From contig CAYPEK010000030.1 in NCBI GenBank assembly GCA_964409645.1, forward strand, positions 1 to 40,614: a stretch of 40,614 nt of DNA, given 5' to 3'. This document shows positions 23,717 through 33,025 of this stretch, in pieces. Each line of letters opens with the position of its first letter. The stretch's first letter is position 1. A program made the translations under genes and the position numbers. The notes below the pieces were generated by a model. It was not told the DNA's origin. It saw only the letters and a program-made list of their open reading frames with translations, and made no database searches. The stretch is from CAYPEK01 sp964409645. GTDB taxonomy: Bacteria > UBP15 > UBA6099.

Positions 23717-24808
23717 ATGGAGGATACGCCAGTGAACGGCGAAAAAAACGCCGCAGAAACAACGGTAATTTACGAAAACAAAGACCGTTTTCTCGCAAAC
23801 CCGGCCATTGCGCGGCTTTCCACGGATAAATACCTTCTGCTTTACCACGACGCGCCGTCACTTAAACCGCCCGCTAAATTCAATCCTAAAATGCGCCTCG
23901 GAACGATGACCGGTTCCTCTCCGTATAAACCCGATCTTAAATCCAAAAGAATAGTACCGCGATTCAGCGGATCGGGATCAACACCCGGCGCAGCAAGAAT
24001 ATCTGACAGCCTCGCTGTAATTACGGACAACAGATGGTTTATTTACAACTGGATGGGAGAACCGGAGATACAGGTTGTCTGCTATTACGACTGGTCCATC
24101 ATGCTCAGAGGCGGTTATTCTGTCATTGCGGATACGTCCGGGGATATGCTTAAATTCGGAAAACCACGCAGGATAACCAGCATTCATTATCCCGCGGTTT
24201 CCTGCTATGACAACCCGCTGGTGAAAGACGGCAAATCGATTTACTGCCCTGTCGATTACGATTCGGATGCAATGCAGCTCAACGACAGGCCGTGGGAATC
24301 GATAATAATGAAGTCCGACGATCTCGGCGCAACGTGGCAACTCCACGGCACGATTCATGCGGAAAAAGACCACCCCGGCATGACGAGACTGAAAAGGCCG
24401 GTAATCCGCGAACTTCCGGGCGGCGGACTGGTTTGCACGCTCGTTTCTCATGAAGTTGACTCGGACTTATATTTTTTGAAATCGGACGACTTCGGAAAAA
24501 GCTGGTCGGAGCCGCAGCCAACCGGATTTTCCGGTTACCACCATTCAATGATCGCGCTCTCGGACGGCAGGATTCTGATGACATACTCTCCGCTTAAAGA
24601 GCCTCATGGAGTGGTCTATAGAATCAGCGAAGACGGCGGTAAAACTTGGCCCGAAAATCTTTACGGAGAAGTCTATATTAAAAACGAATCTGACGAATGC
24701 GGCTGGGCGCGCGGAGTCCAACTCGACGACGGCTCCGTCTTTCTGGTTTACTACGTGCACAAACCGGGAAACGTATTCGCTATTTCCGGGACGAAACTAT
24801 TTCTGTAA
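23717..24808 (+). CDS. Asp-box (BNR/sialidase-like) beta-propeller protein, not exported
   Basis: A 363-aa protein of the sialidase-like six-bladed beta-propeller superfamily. Three Asp-boxes (S-x-D-x-G-x-(T/S)-W) are at 200-207 (SDDLGATW), 256-263 (SDDFGKSW) and 304-311 (SEDGGKTW). No signal peptide is present, although most relatives are secreted or surface enzymes. The typical sialidase Arg triad cannot be placed with confidence, so enzyme activity is uncertain; glycoside or sugar binding is the likely role. Start: ATG 23717 with weak SD, or GTG 23732 with GGAGG 8 bases upstream (inside the longer frame). It is followed by the YkgJ-like gene after 32 bases. Confidence 0.8.
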   Translation: MEDTPVNGEKNAAETTVIYENKDRFLANPAIARLSTDKYLLLYHDAPSLKPPAKFNPKMRLGTMTGSSPYKPDLKSKRIVPRFSGSGSTPGAARISDSLAVITDNRWFIYNWMGEPEIQVVCYYDWSIMLRGGYSVIADTSGDMLKFGKPRRITSIHYPAVSCYDNPLVKDGKSIYCPVDYDSDAMQLNDRPWESIIMKSDDLGATWQLHGTIHAEKDHPGMTRLKRPVIRELPGGGLVCTLVSHEVDSDLYFLKSDDFGKSWSEPQPTGFSGYHHSMIALSDGRILMTYSPLKEPHGVVYRISEDGGKTWPENLYGEVYIKNESDECGWARGVQLDDGSVFLVYYVHKPGNVFAISGTKLFL

Positions 24809-24840
24809 TCCTGATTTTTCGCACAACCACGGGAGTAATA

Positions 24841-25275
24841 ATGAAAAAAAGAAACAGATACAAAACTGAAGAAGGTTTAAGATTCGAATGCGTTTCCGGA
24901 TGCACAAAATGCTGCGCTATTCCGGGATTCATTTTTGTTCACGAGAAAGAGATTCCCGGCATGGCGGATTTCTTCGGTATGGAAACCGATGAATTCATGA
25001 AAAAATATATCAAGAAATATTTCGGAGACGTCCACCGTCTGAACTGCCCGGACGACGATCCTTGCATGTTTCTTTCGGAAAAGGGCTGCTCGATTTATCC
25101 CGTCCGGCCCATACAATGCCGCTCATTTCCTTTCTGGCCGGAGAATATTTCGAATGTCGATAACTGGGAAAACTTGAAAAAACTTTGCCCCGGTATCGGA
25201 CGAGGCAGGCTTTTCACAGTTGATGAAATCACCGACATTGCCGCAGAAGTCAGCTTCGGACCGTTTCTGTGCTGA
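24841..25275 (+). CDS. YkgJ-like cysteine-cluster protein
   Basis: A 144-aa cytoplasmic protein. ATG 24841 has GGGAG upstream and starts the family-like region; a longer frame overlaps the propeller gene and is rejected. Cysteines at 17, 21, 24 and 25 (C-x3-C-x2-CC), then PCMFLSEKGCSIYPVRPIQC and a late LCPG, form the zinc or Fe-S binding pattern of the YkgJ family (CxxxCxxCC). The function of the family is unknown. It probably belongs to the transcription unit of the propeller gene. Confidence 0.88.
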   Translation: MKKRNRYKTEEGLRFECVSGCTKCCAIPGFIFVHEKEIPGMADFFGMETDEFMKKYIKKYFGDVHRLNCPDDDPCMFLSEKGCSIYPVRPIQCRSFPFWPENISNVDNWENLKKLCPGIGRGRLFTVDEITDIAAEVSFGPFLC

Positions 25276-25312
25276 TTCATCTAAAAATCAGTCCGACTGT
25301 TTCATCAAGACA

Positions 25313-25341
25313 TTTACAAAACACCTGCTTATAAATATATT
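25313..25341 (+). promoter_or_regulatory. Promoter of the polysaccharide export genes
   Basis: TTTACA (25313-25318) and TATATT (25336-25341) are 17 bases apart; the leader to ATG 25370 is about 22 bases and carries an AGGTGAG SD. Confidence 0.6.
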
Positions 25342-25369
25342 ATCTTGGAATGAATTAACAGGTGAGAGA

Positions 25370-26629
25370 ATGCGAACAAAAGCGGTTTTACTTATTATTT
25401 TGATGTCCGCTGTATTTTTTTTCGGTATAAGCTCATTAGCACAAACCGACAACAAAGCAACATCGGTAATCGTTTCCAGTGAATCCACACCCACTACTAA
25501 AAATCCACAGACGCCCGTAAACACCAATAATGATAACGAAACAATCGAGGCTCTGGACTCGCCGATCGTTCCCGACGATTACATCCTTGCCCCCGGTGAT
25601 TATCTCGAACTTCAGCTATGGGGAAAACTAACTGATAATTATGCGGTGAAAATACCGGCGGACGGCGAATTTTTTCTTCCGGATCTCGGAACGTTCAAAG
25701 CTGCCGGAAAATCCCTGCTCAATTTCAGAAACGAAGTTTCAGGCCGTGTGAACGATACTTTTAAAAACGTTCATTCCGCGCTGATAATCAAACAGATTCA
25801 TCCCGTAAAAATACAGATAATCGGACAGGTCGTGAAACCCGGCTGGTACACTTTCCGCGGATCGGTCAGAGTATCCGAAGCCGTGCAGAAAGCCGGAGGC
25901 GTTCTGGATAACGGCTCTTATAAGAATATCATCCTGACGAGATCTGCTGATGAGAAAATGCTTTCGATTAACCTGCGAAGTATCCAGTTGCAGGAACCCG
26001 GAGCGCCCGATCCGTATGTAACGAGCGGCGATATAATCAACTGCCGCCTGCAGGAAAACCTTGTTGAAGTGGTCGGACAATTTTTTGCTCCGAAAGTATA
26101 TGAAATTGCACCCGGAGACAGACTGTCGGATATCATCTTCGAGGCCGGCGGCCCCACCCTTCTCGCGGACCTGAACAACACTTATGTCGAGCGCGGTTCC
26201 GATAAGATTGAATTCGATATTAAGGAAGTTATTTTCAAAAGAAACAAATCGCAGAATATTGAGCTTCAGCCGGGAGATAAAATATTCTGCGGCAAAATAC
26301 CGGACGTGGTGTACATATTGGGCGGTGTGAAAGAGCCCGGCCCTCAGAAATATGACAGGAACTTCACGATCGGCGACTACATCGGATTCGCAAAAGGGCC
26401 AACCAGCAACGCGAGACTCGGCTCAACAACCATAGTACGCGGACTGCCGGATAATGTGAATAAAACACTCGTCGATCTAAGGCATATTCTCAAAGGGGAC
26501 GATTTCGCGGAAACTCCCAAGATTCAGCCCGGCGATGTGATCATAATTCCAACAGAAGATAAAATGAGCATAACAGGATATTTAAGTATGCTCCTGAGCA
26601 TTATTACAATAAGTAAAATTAACGATTGA
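25370..26629 (+). CDS. Polysaccharide export protein with SLBB domains (Wza-like)
   Basis: A 419-aa exported protein; ATG 25370 has AGGTGAG and opens a signal peptide (residues 1-25, VLLIILMSAVFFFGI). The Poly_export domain starts near residue 65 (LAPGDYLELQLWGK) and is followed by SLBB-type beta-grasp domains with YILGGVKEPGPQ and PGDVIIIP repeats (about 145-400). It ends with a hydrophobic segment (YLSMLLSIITISKIND) that could cross the outer membrane, as the Wza C-terminal helix does. No lipobox Cys follows the signal, unlike Wza. It probably forms the outer-membrane channel for a surface polysaccharide, with the Wzz-like gene next to it. Confidence 0.88.
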   Translation: MRTKAVLLIILMSAVFFFGISSLAQTDNKATSVIVSSESTPTTKNPQTPVNTNNDNETIEALDSPIVPDDYILAPGDYLELQLWGKLTDNYAVKIPADGEFFLPDLGTFKAAGKSLLNFRNEVSGRVNDTFKNVHSALIIKQIHPVKIQIIGQVVKPGWYTFRGSVRVSEAVQKAGGVLDNGSYKNIILTRSADEKMLSINLRSIQLQEPGAPDPYVTSGDIINCRLQENLVEVVGQFFAPKVYEIAPGDRLSDIIFEAGGPTLLADLNNTYVERGSDKIEFDIKEVIFKRNKSQNIELQPGDKIFCGKIPDVVYILGGVKEPGPQKYDRNFTIGDYIGFAKGPTSNARLGSTTIVRGLPDNVNKTLVDLRHILKGDDFAETPKIQPGDVIIIPTEDKMSITGYLSMLLSIITISKIND

Positions 26630-26637
26630 GGCATTAT

Positions 26638-28011
26638 ATGACTGCCAATAATAACGGCGGAGAAAACAAAACGACCGAAAATTCCAACCTTCCGGATCTG
26701 GTCCACTCCTTATTCAAGCACAAAATCCTTATCGTGTCGCTTTTTGTCGTTTCGATAATAATCGCCGTGCCGGTAACCCTGATACTTCCGAAAGAGTACG
26801 TTTCAACGGCAACCGCGATTCTCACGGGAGCAAAAAATAGCAATTACAACTCTTTATTCAACCAAGCGTCGGAGTTGCTCGGAATGAATCTTTTTTCCAG
26901 CGGAACGACAATCAATTACAAAGCCGTTCTCGAATCACGCAAGATCGCTTTGAAAGTAAGCAGAAAACTGGATCTCCCCAATAAGCTGAACAAAAAAGGA
27001 GAGCCCCCTCTCAAAGACGAAAAAGTGTTCAAGTATCTCACGAAAAATGTGATTATAGACGACAGCACCGACTCGATCATAAGAGTGAAAGCGGCTGCTC
27101 CGACAGCAAAACTCTCCGCCGATATTGCAAATGAATATCTCGCCGAACTTTCATCTTTTCTCGCGGACAACTCAAGCTCCACCGCGACACGAAACCGCAA
27201 ATTCGTGGAGAAGCGGCTTAACAATTCACGCGGCAAACTCAAAACGTTCGAAGAAAAAAGGACGGTTTTTCTCCAAGAGAACGATATATTCGCCGATCCG
27301 ACAGTCGATATGGAAAATGAGCTTAATGTTTATTCGCGGCTGATCGGCGAGCTAAAAACACTTCAGACCGAATACGACTCACAGACAGCGCGCCGCAATG
27401 CCATGAATGAAAAAGGCATGACGGAGAACGGCGGCGAAGTCTCCGCCGTTCAGATACTTGCGGACCCGGCGGTCGTTGAAGTCCGCAACAATATGGCAAA
27501 AAAAGAAATTGACCTGTTAAATGCAAAACTGACGTACCAGCCCGGCAACGAGAATATCAAAAATATACAAGATGAAATAAACGGCCTGAAAGCGCGGCTC
27601 GGCAATGAAATAAAACCGATCGCACGAGCCTACAGCCTTAGCGACGACATCGACTACGTTTCATTGAACGCCAAGCTCGAAGCCTATCGCTCCATCGTTT
27701 CCAACTACGAAGCGCGTTTCAGGAAGATGCCTAGCATTTCCACTGAATATTTGCGCATAATAAGAGACATAGAACTCCAATCGAAAATCACAGCCATGCT
27801 GTTTGCGGAGTACGAGAAAGCCCTGATAACCGAGGCACAAGACACTCAGGAAATTCAAATACTCGATTATGCGGTCCCGCCGGATACGAGAACGAGACCT
27901 AAGAGAATGCTCATCGTCGGAATATCGGGAATACTTTCCCTCTTGGCGGGGATGTTCCTTGCCTTTTTCATCGACTATGTCGAACGCTCATATTCCCAAA
28001 ACGCGGTTTGA
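26638..28011 (+). CDS. Wzz-like chain-length/polysaccharide co-polymerase without kinase domain
   Basis: A 457-aa inner-membrane protein; ATG 26638 has GAGG 6 bases upstream (an in-frame TTG 4 codons earlier is less likely). One helix at about 30-50 and a second near 425-447 flank a large periplasmic part that is probably coiled coil (about 175-400). A Pro-rich PPDTRTRPKR stretch precedes the second helix, as in Wzz and GNVR-type proteins. There is no C-terminal BY-kinase. It should set chain length or connect polymerisation to the export channel. It starts 8 bases after the SLBB gene ends. Confidence 0.87.
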   Translation: MTANNNGGENKTTENSNLPDLVHSLFKHKILIVSLFVVSIIIAVPVTLILPKEYVSTATAILTGAKNSNYNSLFNQASELLGMNLFSSGTTINYKAVLESRKIALKVSRKLDLPNKLNKKGEPPLKDEKVFKYLTKNVIIDDSTDSIIRVKAAAPTAKLSADIANEYLAELSSFLADNSSSTATRNRKFVEKRLNNSRGKLKTFEEKRTVFLQENDIFADPTVDMENELNVYSRLIGELKTLQTEYDSQTARRNAMNEKGMTENGGEVSAVQILADPAVVEVRNNMAKKEIDLLNAKLTYQPGNENIKNIQDEINGLKARLGNEIKPIARAYSLSDDIDYVSLNAKLEAYRSIVSNYEARFRKMPSISTEYLRIIRDIELQSKITAMLFAEYEKALITEAQDTQEIQILDYAVPPDTRTRPKRMLIVGISGILSLLAGMFLAFFIDYVERSYSQNAV

Positions 28012-28065
28012 CGGTCATGTCCCGGGAATTCTCAAAATCAGATAATTCGTAATGGAGATTAGCAT

Positions 28066-29226
28066 TTGCGCGAAAGAATAGCTGTAATTCACTCTCACCC
28101 GAGTTGGCTGGGCCTCACTGAAAAATGGCTTTACACAATTATTAAAAACCTTCCCGAAAGCATCGACAGCCACATTGTTTGCAATGAGACGAGAAACGAG
28201 TCGCAATTCCCGCTTCCTAACGTACATTCCCTTCGTGAAAACTCGAAATTCTCTTACACAATAAACAAAGTGCTTTCCCAGTACGGAATCCGCAGATACC
28301 CTTCCCTGCTCGCCGAAGTCGCGGCTGAATACGGCGCTCAAATTCTTCACTCTCATTACGGCCCCATGGGTTGGAACAATCTGGCTGCCGCAAAGAAATT
28401 GGGGATTGTGCATATCGTCAACTTTTACGGCTATGACATCGGTTACCTGCCGAGCAGTGATAAACATTGGATCGACAAATACACGCAGATGTTTGAAGAA
28501 GCCGACCTCGTCCTCTGCGAAGGCTCGCACATGGCTGAGAGCATCGAAAAACTCGGATGCAAAAAAGAAAAGATCAGAGTACAGCGAATCGGAATCGACA
28601 CGGATGAAATTAAGTTCTCGCCGAGGGCATGGGACAGCAAAGAACCGCTAAGAGTTATGATCGCGGGGACCTTTAAAGAGAAAAAAGGAATTCCTTACGC
28701 GGTTGAAGCTCTCGGTTTAATCAAAGGACGAATTAACTTCGAGGCAACAATTATCGGAGACGCTGCCGCGGACCCCTCAAGCATTGCGGAAAAGAATAAA
28801 ATACTGGCTGCAATCGAGCGGAACAGTCTTCAGGATAATATTCGGTTTGTCGGATTCATGCCGCACAATGAAATGATCGGCGAGGCTTTCAAGCACCACA
28901 TATTTCTGTCGCCAAGTGTCACATCAGCCGACGGCGATTCGGAAGGCGGCGCACCGGTGACAATTATCGAGATGGCGGCGAGCGGCATGCCCGTTGTAAG
29001 TTCCGAACATTGCGACATTCCAGAAATTATCATCGACGAAAAAACAGGGCTGCTCGCTCCGGAAAGAGACGCCGAAACACTTTCGAAACACCTTGTATGG
29101 CTTGCGGAGAATCCGAACGAATGGATTAATCTTACATCAGCGGCGCGCAAACATATCGATGAGAACTACAACGCTGTAATTCAGGGGAAAAAACTTGCGG
29201 ATATTTATCAGAGCATGATCAAATAA
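28066..29226 (+). CDS. GT4 family glycosyltransferase
   Basis: A 386-aa GT-B enzyme, TTG start at 28066 with GGAG about 10 bases upstream. C-terminal domain: VMIAGTFKEKKGIPYAVEAL (about 200-219), VGFMPHNEM, GGAPVTIIEMAASGMPVVSS (about 290-309), then the conserved IPEII segment. It transfers a sugar from a nucleotide donor (retaining); acceptor unknown. Part of the polysaccharide locus, 54 bases after the Wzz-like gene. Confidence 0.88.
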   Translation: MRERIAVIHSHPSWLGLTEKWLYTIIKNLPESIDSHIVCNETRNESQFPLPNVHSLRENSKFSYTINKVLSQYGIRRYPSLLAEVAAEYGAQILHSHYGPMGWNNLAAAKKLGIVHIVNFYGYDIGYLPSSDKHWIDKYTQMFEEADLVLCEGSHMAESIEKLGCKKEKIRVQRIGIDTDEIKFSPRAWDSKEPLRVMIAGTFKEKKGIPYAVEALGLIKGRINFEATIIGDAAADPSSIAEKNKILAAIERNSLQDNIRFVGFMPHNEMIGEAFKHHIFLSPSVTSADGDSEGGAPVTIIEMAASGMPVVSSEHCDIPEIIIDEKTGLLAPERDAETLSKHLVWLAENPNEWINLTSAARKHIDENYNAVIQGKKLADIYQSMIK

Positions 29227-29259
29227 CTTACGAGTAGTTCTGGAGATATTACTATTTCG

Positions 29260-30435
29260 CTACCGTTTTTTACTTTCATCCAACAACTTTTCGTATAGCG
29301 ATTCCATATCATTTAACATTCGTTCTTCTTTATACGTTTCTATCATGCGGTTCTGTCCCGCGGTTCCGATCTTCCGGCATAGGGTTTCGTCATATAAAAG
29401 TTTCAACACCGCTTCCGCCACAGCTTTAGCATCTCCCGGCTCTACAATGAAACCGCCCTCGCCGTCGTCAAATATATCGGCAACACCTCCGACTTTCGTC
29501 GCCACCACCGGCACTCCCGCGGCCAGCGATTCTATCACACACATCGGCGTCCCTTCATTGATAGATGTCAGAACAGTCACAGCCGTATCGGCATATACTT
29601 TTTCAATGTCTTCCTGCCATCCGGTGAAGATCACTCTTTTTTCGATCGCAAACTCCTTCGCCATCCTCTCGCATTTTTCACGGTCTTCTCCGTCGCCCAC
29701 TATCACAAAAACAGCATCGTCATTCTTCTCCGCAATCAGTTTTGCCGCTTCCAGAAACAGCGTGTGATTCTTTATGCCGGTAATCCGCCCTATAATGCTG
29801 ACTATTTTTGCCTCGTCCGGAACACCTATCAGCTTCCGAAACTCCCCGGCTCTGCACTCGCGGCAGGTCGCGAATTTTTCCACTCCAAAACCTAATGGAA
29901 TAACTTCAACCCTGCCCTCTTTTAACCCCAGAAGGCCACTAAGTTCTTCTTTCTGAAGCTTGCTTATAGTTATTATTCTTGTTGATCGTCGAGCCAGAAA
30001 TTTGTCTATCATTCTGAACACATTCGACATAAGCGGCGAGAAATACCCGCTGAACACGTGGCCGTGATATGTATGCACGATAACCGGCACTCGGCAGATT
30101 GCGGCAGCGGAACGTCCGACTGCTCCGGCTTTTGCGGTATGAGTGTGAACAATATCCGGTCGTTCCCTGCGAATGACCTTTATAACCTTCATCAGCGTAA
30201 CAATATCTTTCAGCGGCCGAATGCTCCTGCCTAACTCCGGCAGTATCTCTTTCTGCGAAACATTCATGCCTTCATATTTCGTCATATCTTCTTCGTTCGA
30301 TTCGACGTTGCCGTGAAGCAGAAGCGTGTCGTATTTATCATTGTTGAACGTCCTTGTCAGAGTCAGCACATGTAACGCCGTCCCTCCGACATTCAATCGG
30401 GCTATCATCTGGAGTATTTTTATTTTGTCGCTCAT
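29260..30435 (-). CDS. GT4 family glycosyltransferase (minus strand)
   Basis: A 391-aa GT-B enzyme. ATG 30435 has GGAG 6 bases upstream and is preferred over ATG 30441. N-terminal MIARLNVGGTALHV and HTHTAKAGAVGR, then GRITGIKNHTLFLEAAKLI, and the E-x7-E donor motif EGTPMCVIESLAAGVPVVAT. This pattern is typical of lipopolysaccharide and capsule GT4 enzymes. It is the only minus-strand gene of the locus, convergent with the preceding GT4 gene (33 bases apart) and divergent from the next. A TATAAT on the minus strand at 30567-30562 may be its promoter; the -35 is weak. Confidence 0.88.
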   Translation of the reverse strand: MSDKIKILQMIARLNVGGTALHVLTLTRTFNNDKYDTLLLHGNVESNEEDMTKYEGMNVSQKEILPELGRSIRPLKDIVTLMKVIKVIRRERPDIVHTHTAKAGAVGRSAAAICRVPVIVHTYHGHVFSGYFSPLMSNVFRMIDKFLARRSTRIITISKLQKEELSGLLGLKEGRVEVIPLGFGVEKFATCRECRAGEFRKLIGVPDEAKIVSIIGRITGIKNHTLFLEAAKLIAEKNDDAVFVIVGDGEDREKCERMAKEFAIEKRVIFTGWQEDIEKVYADTAVTVLTSINEGTPMCVIESLAAGVPVVATKVGGVADIFDDGEGGFIVEPGDAKAVAEAVLKLLYDETLCRKIGTAGQNRMIETYKEERMLNDMESLYEKLLDESKKR

Positions 30436-30674
30436 TGGCATCTCCGCGCAAGCAGCTTCGGGCGACCGGCTTTCACTTCGTCCTACTATGAACCATACTA
30501 CTTCCGGAATTACAACGCCTTAATTTATTAAATGTTATATCTCCATCACATACCGATCCATATTATACAAAAACGCAAAACCAAATACAGATTTTCTATA
30601 ACCATCGGCACAAAATCAATAAGCGGGTGGTTTATTATCATCGTGGTGAAATTCTCTATTTGCTTGTTAAATAG

Positions 30675-30680
30675 TATAAT
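30675..30680 (+). promoter_or_regulatory. Perfect -10 box placed for a leaderless mRNA
   Basis: TATAAT ends 7 bases before the ATG at 30688, so transcription should begin at about the start codon. No SD is present. No good -35 was seen. Confidence 0.5.
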
Positions 30681-30687
30681 TACGCCC

Positions 30688-31878
30688 ATGTCAAAAGCGA
30701 TTCTTTTGATCTTCGAAGGCCTCGACAACCCTGTTATCAGGTCGCAAGTCCTGATGCACGCTCGCGACATGGCGGATCACGGCATTATTGATTTTGAGAT
30801 ATGGTGCGTAGCATGGTCCTCGAAGATGCACGACTTGTCAGCTTCCAAAATCGTGGAGTCGGAAGAAATGTCGGGTTGCAAAATACGGCTCTTCAAAGGA
30901 ACAAGGCCCGCGATGCCGCTTTCGGTCGCGAAGAACGCCACTCTCATCAGCGAATCGCTGAAAGATGTAAAAGGTTCATTCGACTTCATCCACGCCCGCT
31001 CGGATTACGCAGCCGCCGTCTGCGCCGAACTTAGGAAGCAAATTGATATCAACTTCATCTGGGACTGCCGGGGAGATGACGTTGCGGAGTTCAGCATGAG
31101 AGTCGGGTCGTCTAAAAACATTGCTTACACCCTGCTTAAACAAATCCGCATGGCGTCGATCAGAAAAAATACATCTATGGCCGCGGCACAATGTTCTAAA
31201 GCGATATTTGTCACTGATGCGCTAAGGAAGCAATCCGCGCCGACAATGGCCCCGGATAAGTTTTTTATTATTCCTTCCTCTGCTCCGGAATCAATGTTCT
31301 TTTACGATGAAAAACTCAGAGCCGACAATAGGGCCTCTCTGGGTTACTCGGAAAACGACCGCATAGTTGTGTTCAGCGGCGGTCTGCACGGCTATCAATG
31401 CTTCGAAGAGTCGATCGAACTATTTAAGAACCTGTACAAGTCCGACAAGGCTTTTAAGCTGCTGATTCTGACCCCGGAGGTATCACGCGCTAAAGAGGTG
31501 ACAATGTCGCTGCCCGCTGAGAGCTTAAAAATATTTTCGTTGAAGACACAAGAGATGAACGCATATCTGAACGCCGCCGATTTTGGCCTCATGCTCAGAA
31601 AACACAATCCGGTAAACACCTCGGCATCGCCGGTGAAATTCGCGGAATTTGCGCTAACCGGACTTCCGGTGATTATGTCGGACAGTGTTCCGGACTCATA
31701 CCAGATGGCGCTCAAGTACGGGAACCTCTGCCGATACGAATCAGGCAAAGTCGAACTCGCGGACGTTTCAAACAGAAAAACTGTCAGCACCTCATATATG
31801 AATATACTTTCGAGGAAAGCTGTAAGAGAAAAATACAAAATGCTGTATCAGAAAATGAGAGAAACATCTGTAAATTAA
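30688..31878 (+). CDS. GT4-like glycosyltransferase, divergent
   Basis: A 396-aa GT-B type protein; ATG 30688 is chosen because the region upstream carries a -10 box and reads as non-coding. N-terminal ILLIFEGLDNPVIRSQVL; mid-domain DFIHARSDYAA; C-terminal VVFSGGLHGYQ, NAADFGLMLRK and SPVKFAEFALTGLPVIMSD, the last being the GT4-type motif near the donor site. The E-x7-E motif is not clear. It is the first of three tandem genes with the next GT4 and the membrane protein (gap 4 bases, then 4-base overlap). Confidence 0.8.
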   Translation: MSKAILLIFEGLDNPVIRSQVLMHARDMADHGIIDFEIWCVAWSSKMHDLSASKIVESEEMSGCKIRLFKGTRPAMPLSVAKNATLISESLKDVKGSFDFIHARSDYAAAVCAELRKQIDINFIWDCRGDDVAEFSMRVGSSKNIAYTLLKQIRMASIRKNTSMAAAQCSKAIFVTDALRKQSAPTMAPDKFFIIPSSAPESMFFYDEKLRADNRASLGYSENDRIVVFSGGLHGYQCFEESIELFKNLYKSDKAFKLLILTPEVSRAKEVTMSLPAESLKIFSLKTQEMNAYLNAADFGLMLRKHNPVNTSASPVKFAEFALTGLPVIMSDSVPDSYQMALKYGNLCRYESGKVELADVSNRKTVSTSYMNILSRKAVREKYKMLYQKMRETSVN

Positions 31879-31882
31879 ACGA

Positions 31883-33025
31883 ATGATTAAGATTGCTCAC
31901 ATAATCACCGACTTGGACACCGGCGGCGCCGAGAATATGCTTTTCAATTTACTGAAAGCCACAAGCCGCGACGCGTTCATTCCGGAAGTAATTTCATTAA
32001 CGAACATCGGACCTGTCGGCGAAAAAATCAAGGAATTAGGAATACCAGTCAATGCAATAGGGATGACACGCGGGATACCGAACCCTGCCGCGCTGTTCAA
32101 ACTCTCCTCGTTGCTTAAAAGCATATCGCCAAACATTATACAAACTTGGATGTACCACGCGAATCTCGCCGGATCGCTCGCCGCCGCCATCGGTGGAATT
32201 AAAGTCCCGCTCGTTTGGTCCATTCATCACAGCAACCTCGATCCGGACAGCAACAAAACTATGTCGTTAATGGTAGCCAGAGCCGGCTCGATGATTGCAC
32301 GCACGGGTTTCGCGCCGAAGAAAATTGTTTGCTGTTCGCAGTCAACGATATCCACACACACGGAAATCGGCTTCCCTGAAAAACTAATGTGTTTTATTCC
32401 GAACGGTATCGACGTTAATGTTTTCAACCCTCAAAATGACGCGCGCGCGGAAATGCTGAATCAACTCGGCCTCGGAAACGACACGATTCTGATCGGACTT
32501 CCTTCACGTTACGATCCGCTGAAAGACCACGCGACGTTTTTGACCGCCGCTGCTATTGTTGCGTCCAAGCAACCTCGCGCAAGGTTCTTGATGTGCGGCG
32601 AAGGAATAGACAAGAACAACAGCGAATTAATGTCTCTCATATCGGATATGAATTTAAATGATTTATGTTTTACGATGGGAAGAAGAGAAGATATGCCTCG
32701 ATTCTATTCGGGAATAGACATCGCGGTTTCATCTTCTGCGGGGGAAGCATTTCCGCTCGCGATAGGTGAAGCAATGTCATGCGGGATACCGTGCGCGGCC
32801 ACGGATGCCGGAGATTCAGCGGACATCATCGGTGGTTGCGGCGTCGTGGTTCCCGTACGCGATCCCGAAAAACTCGCGGAAGCGATGTTGGAACTTATTG
32901 ACTTGCCTGAGGACGAAAGACGCCACCTTGGAGAAACCGCCCGTGACGCAATAGTTTCCAGATTCAGTCTCTCCAAAGTAGCGGAAATTTATGAAAAAAT
33001 GTATCATGAACTGATCGAAAAATGA
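31883..33025 (+). CDS. GT4 family glycosyltransferase
   Basis: A 380-aa GT-B enzyme; ATG 31883 stands 4 bases after the previous stop, with no SD, so translation is probably coupled. N-terminal ITDLDTGGAENML (a common GT4 start), IIQTWMYHANLAGSLAA, then IPNGIDVNVFNP, and the E-x7-E motif EAFPLAIGEAMSCGIPCAAT. It should add a sugar to the same glycan as its neighbours. It overlaps the next gene by 4 bases. Confidence 0.9.
   Translation: MIKIAHIITDLDTGGAENMLFNLLKATSRDAFIPEVISLTNIGPVGEKIKELGIPVNAIGMTRGIPNPAALFKLSSLLKSISPNIIQTWMYHANLAGSLAAAIGGIKVPLVWSIHHSNLDPDSNKTMSLMVARAGSMIARTGFAPKKIVCCSQSTISTHTEIGFPEKLMCFIPNGIDVNVFNPQNDARAEMLNQLGLGNDTILIGLPSRYDPLKDHATFLTAAAIVASKQPRARFLMCGEGIDKNNSELMSLISDMNLNDLCFTMGRREDMPRFYSGIDIAVSSSAGEAFPLAIGEAMSCGIPCAATDAGDSADIIGGCGVVVPVRDPEKLAEAMLELIDLPEDERRHLGETARDAIVSRFSLSKVAEIYEKMYHELIEK

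Noticed and set aside
30532..30687. In-frame extension of the divergent GT4-like gene upstream of ATG 30688
   Set aside because: It contains the -10 box and an AT-rich promoter-like stretch; homologous glycosyltransferases start at about ATG 30688.
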